Assembly (NCBI GenBank): GCA_905233295.1
Contig: CAJODX010000027.1
Coordinates: forward strand, 1,141-15,136
Origin: an uncultured Synergistales bacterium
GTDB taxonomy: Bacteria > Synergistota > Synergistia > Synergistales > Aminobacteriaceae
DNA length: 13,996 nt
Direction: 5' to 3'
The position numbers were made by a program, and so were the translations under genes. The stretch's first letter is position 1. The number at the start of each line of letters is the position of its first letter. The notes beneath the pieces were generated by a model. That model was not told where the DNA came from, did not search any database, and saw only the letters and a program-made list of their open reading frames with translations. Below are positions 12,960 to 13,996 of this stretch, one piece after another.

Positions 12960-13784
12960 ATGAAAAACTCAAAAAAAATTTTTATATTTGTTGCTGTATT
13001 TTTATGTTTTTTTATTGCAAATTCCGATGCGAAAGAAATAAATAAAAAAAATTTTTATCGTTCACTTGCATCGCGTTTGAGCAAAAATCGTGAAGACTAT
13101 CAAAACCTGAATGATTATGAGTTTGCAAATTTTCGCGAGATAACTTCAACAGGGATTGCCGCGGGAATTTTATACCGCTCTTCATCACCCGTTAAGACGT
13201 GGGGCAACCGCAATATCATAGCCGACCGAGCAGCAATGAGAGCCGGCGTAAAAACTTTTGTAAATCTCGCTGATGATTACAAAAATCTTGCAGGCTACCG
13301 GGGATTTTCAGAAAGTTATTACTCAGCACAGAAAATAATCTGCTTAAATTTAAACTTGAAATTCAAATCCAAAAATTTTCAGGCAGGTGTTGCACGTGCG
13401 GTAAATTTTATGGCTGACAGCGAACCGCCGTATTTGATTCATTGCGATTTAGGCAAAGACAGATGCGGAATTTTTTGCGCGATTCTCGAAAGTTTAATGG
13501 GGGCTTCGTCCGAAGAAATTGTAAACGATTACATGATTTCTTTTTACAATTATTTTGGAATAATGCCCGGCAGTGATGAATACAATCTTGTTGCGAACAA
13601 TGAAATAAAACCTTTTCTGGCATCTATTTTTGAAGTGAAAAATATTGAAAGCGCGAATCTTGCTTCAGCCGCTGCGGAATATTTGCTGAAAGCCGGCGTT
13701 CCCTTGAAAAATATTGAAACATTGAAAGAAAAATTATCAAATAGCGGTGTGTATAATATAAAAAATTCAGTTTCATTAACATAA
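12960..13784 (+). CDS. Exported protein tyrosine phosphatase-like protein
   Basis: The protein has 274 residues. Residues 6-20 form a hydrophobic signal-peptide core with possible cleavage after NSDA (24), so it should act in the periplasm or outside. The phosphatase P-loop is H161-C162-DLGKD-R168-C-G, the Cx5R signature with nucleophile C162 and phosphate-binding R168. LYRSSSPV (71-78) and the FVNLADD strand (100-106, candidate general acid D105 or D106) match secreted bacterial tyrosine/dual-specificity phosphatase-like proteins. The substrate (phosphoprotein, phosphoinositide or inositol phosphate) is unknown. It starts 10 nt after queH with no clear Shine-Dalgarno, suggesting coupling to queH. 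The gene is AT-rich and Asn/Lys-rich compared with the metabolic genes upstream. Confidence 0.82.
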   Translation: MKNSKKIFIFVAVFLCFFIANSDAKEINKKNFYRSLASRLSKNREDYQNLNDYEFANFREITSTGIAAGILYRSSSPVKTWGNRNIIADRAAMRAGVKTFVNLADDYKNLAGYRGFSESYYSAQKIICLNLNLKFKSKNFQAGVARAVNFMADSEPPYLIHCDLGKDRCGIFCAILESLMGASSEEIVNDYMISFYNYFGIMPGSDEYNLVANNEIKPFLASIFEVKNIESANLASAAAEYLLKAGVPLKNIETLKEKLSNSGVYNIKNSVSLT

Positions 13785-13801
13785 GGAGTTAAATTTTCAT
13801 A

Positions 13802-13996
13802 ATGAAATCAATTTCAACAACAAAAGCTCCCGGAGCAATCGGACCTTATTCTCAAGGCTTTGAAGTCAACGGCTTCATTTTTACATCAGGACAGATTCCT
13901 ATTATTCCGGAAACAGGCGAATTTCCAGAGGGTATTGCCGCACAGGCTGAACAGAGCTGCAAAAATATCGGCGCGATTCTCGAAGCTGCCGGGAGC
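13802..13996 (+). CDS. ridA: RidA family protein (enamine/imine deaminase), 3'-truncated by window edge
   Basis: The first 65 codons are present. The start MKSISTTKAPGAIGPYSQG, then FEVNGFIFTSGQIPI and PETGE, is the classical RidA/YjgF N-terminus. RidA hydrolyses reactive 2-aminoacrylate-type enamines from PLP enzymes. The catalytic arginine normally near residue 105 lies beyond the window. AAGGAG begins 19 nt before the ATG, 13 nt of clear spacing, just after the phosphatase stop, so it is probably in the same transcript. Confidence 0.93.
   Translation, partial: MKSISTTKAPGAIGPYSQGFEVNGFIFTSGQIPIIPETGEFPEGIAAQAEQSCKNIGAILEAAGS

Overview
The window reads as a chromosomal stretch of a diderm, anaerobic, amino-acid-fermenting bacterium. 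My best guess is Synergistota (a gut or rumen Synergistaceae). The reasons are a signal-peptide-bearing methionine-binding protein without a lipobox, a heme-free exported flavin fumarate reductase, a Rho with a long acidic N-terminal extension, low-GC intergenic DNA, and the overall gene mix. The phylum is inferred from flavour, not proven.

Layout. 1-456 is the C-terminal end of an unknown coiled-coil protein, followed by ATP-type 6-phosphofructokinase (pfkA) and a good hairpin terminator. Next come rho and an M20 metallopeptidase whose last codons are lost to a frameshift. An HD-domain phosphohydrolase and an alpha/beta hydrolase are read on the minus strand. The hydrolase is cut off from its signal peptide by an in-frame TAA. 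A divergent promoter region containing a 7-bp inverted repeat separates it from metN-metI-metQ, a methionine-type ABC importer in which metQ has its own extended -10 promoter and a terminator. After this come an FMN/FAD fumarate reductase-like protein, a bidirectional terminator, and a convergent nitronate-monooxygenase-family gene.

11903-12388 is a non-coding, AT-rich, accessory-looking stretch and the most interesting part. It holds a single CRISPR-repeat-like 14-mer, two near-identical hairpins of the IS200/IS605 end type about 190 bp apart, a near-consensus promoter just after the first hairpin, and a structured RNA that ends in the second hairpin. I read this as a tnpB-less mini-element that expresses an omega-RNA (reRNA)-like transcript. 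Its 3' hairpin now supplies half of the Shine-Dalgarno of queH, so the putative guide would be the queH start region.

The window ends with queH (queuosine synthesis), an exported tyrosine-phosphatase-like protein, and the first 65 codons of a RidA-family gene.

Together the genes serve glycolysis (pfkA), transcription termination (rho), methionine uptake (metNIQ), peptide or acyl-amino-acid hydrolysis (M20), anaerobic electron disposal (fumarate reductase), tRNA modification (queH) and metabolite damage control (ridA, nitronate-monooxygenase family). Two neighbouring genes carry disabling lesions, which means either real gene decay or sequence error in that segment.
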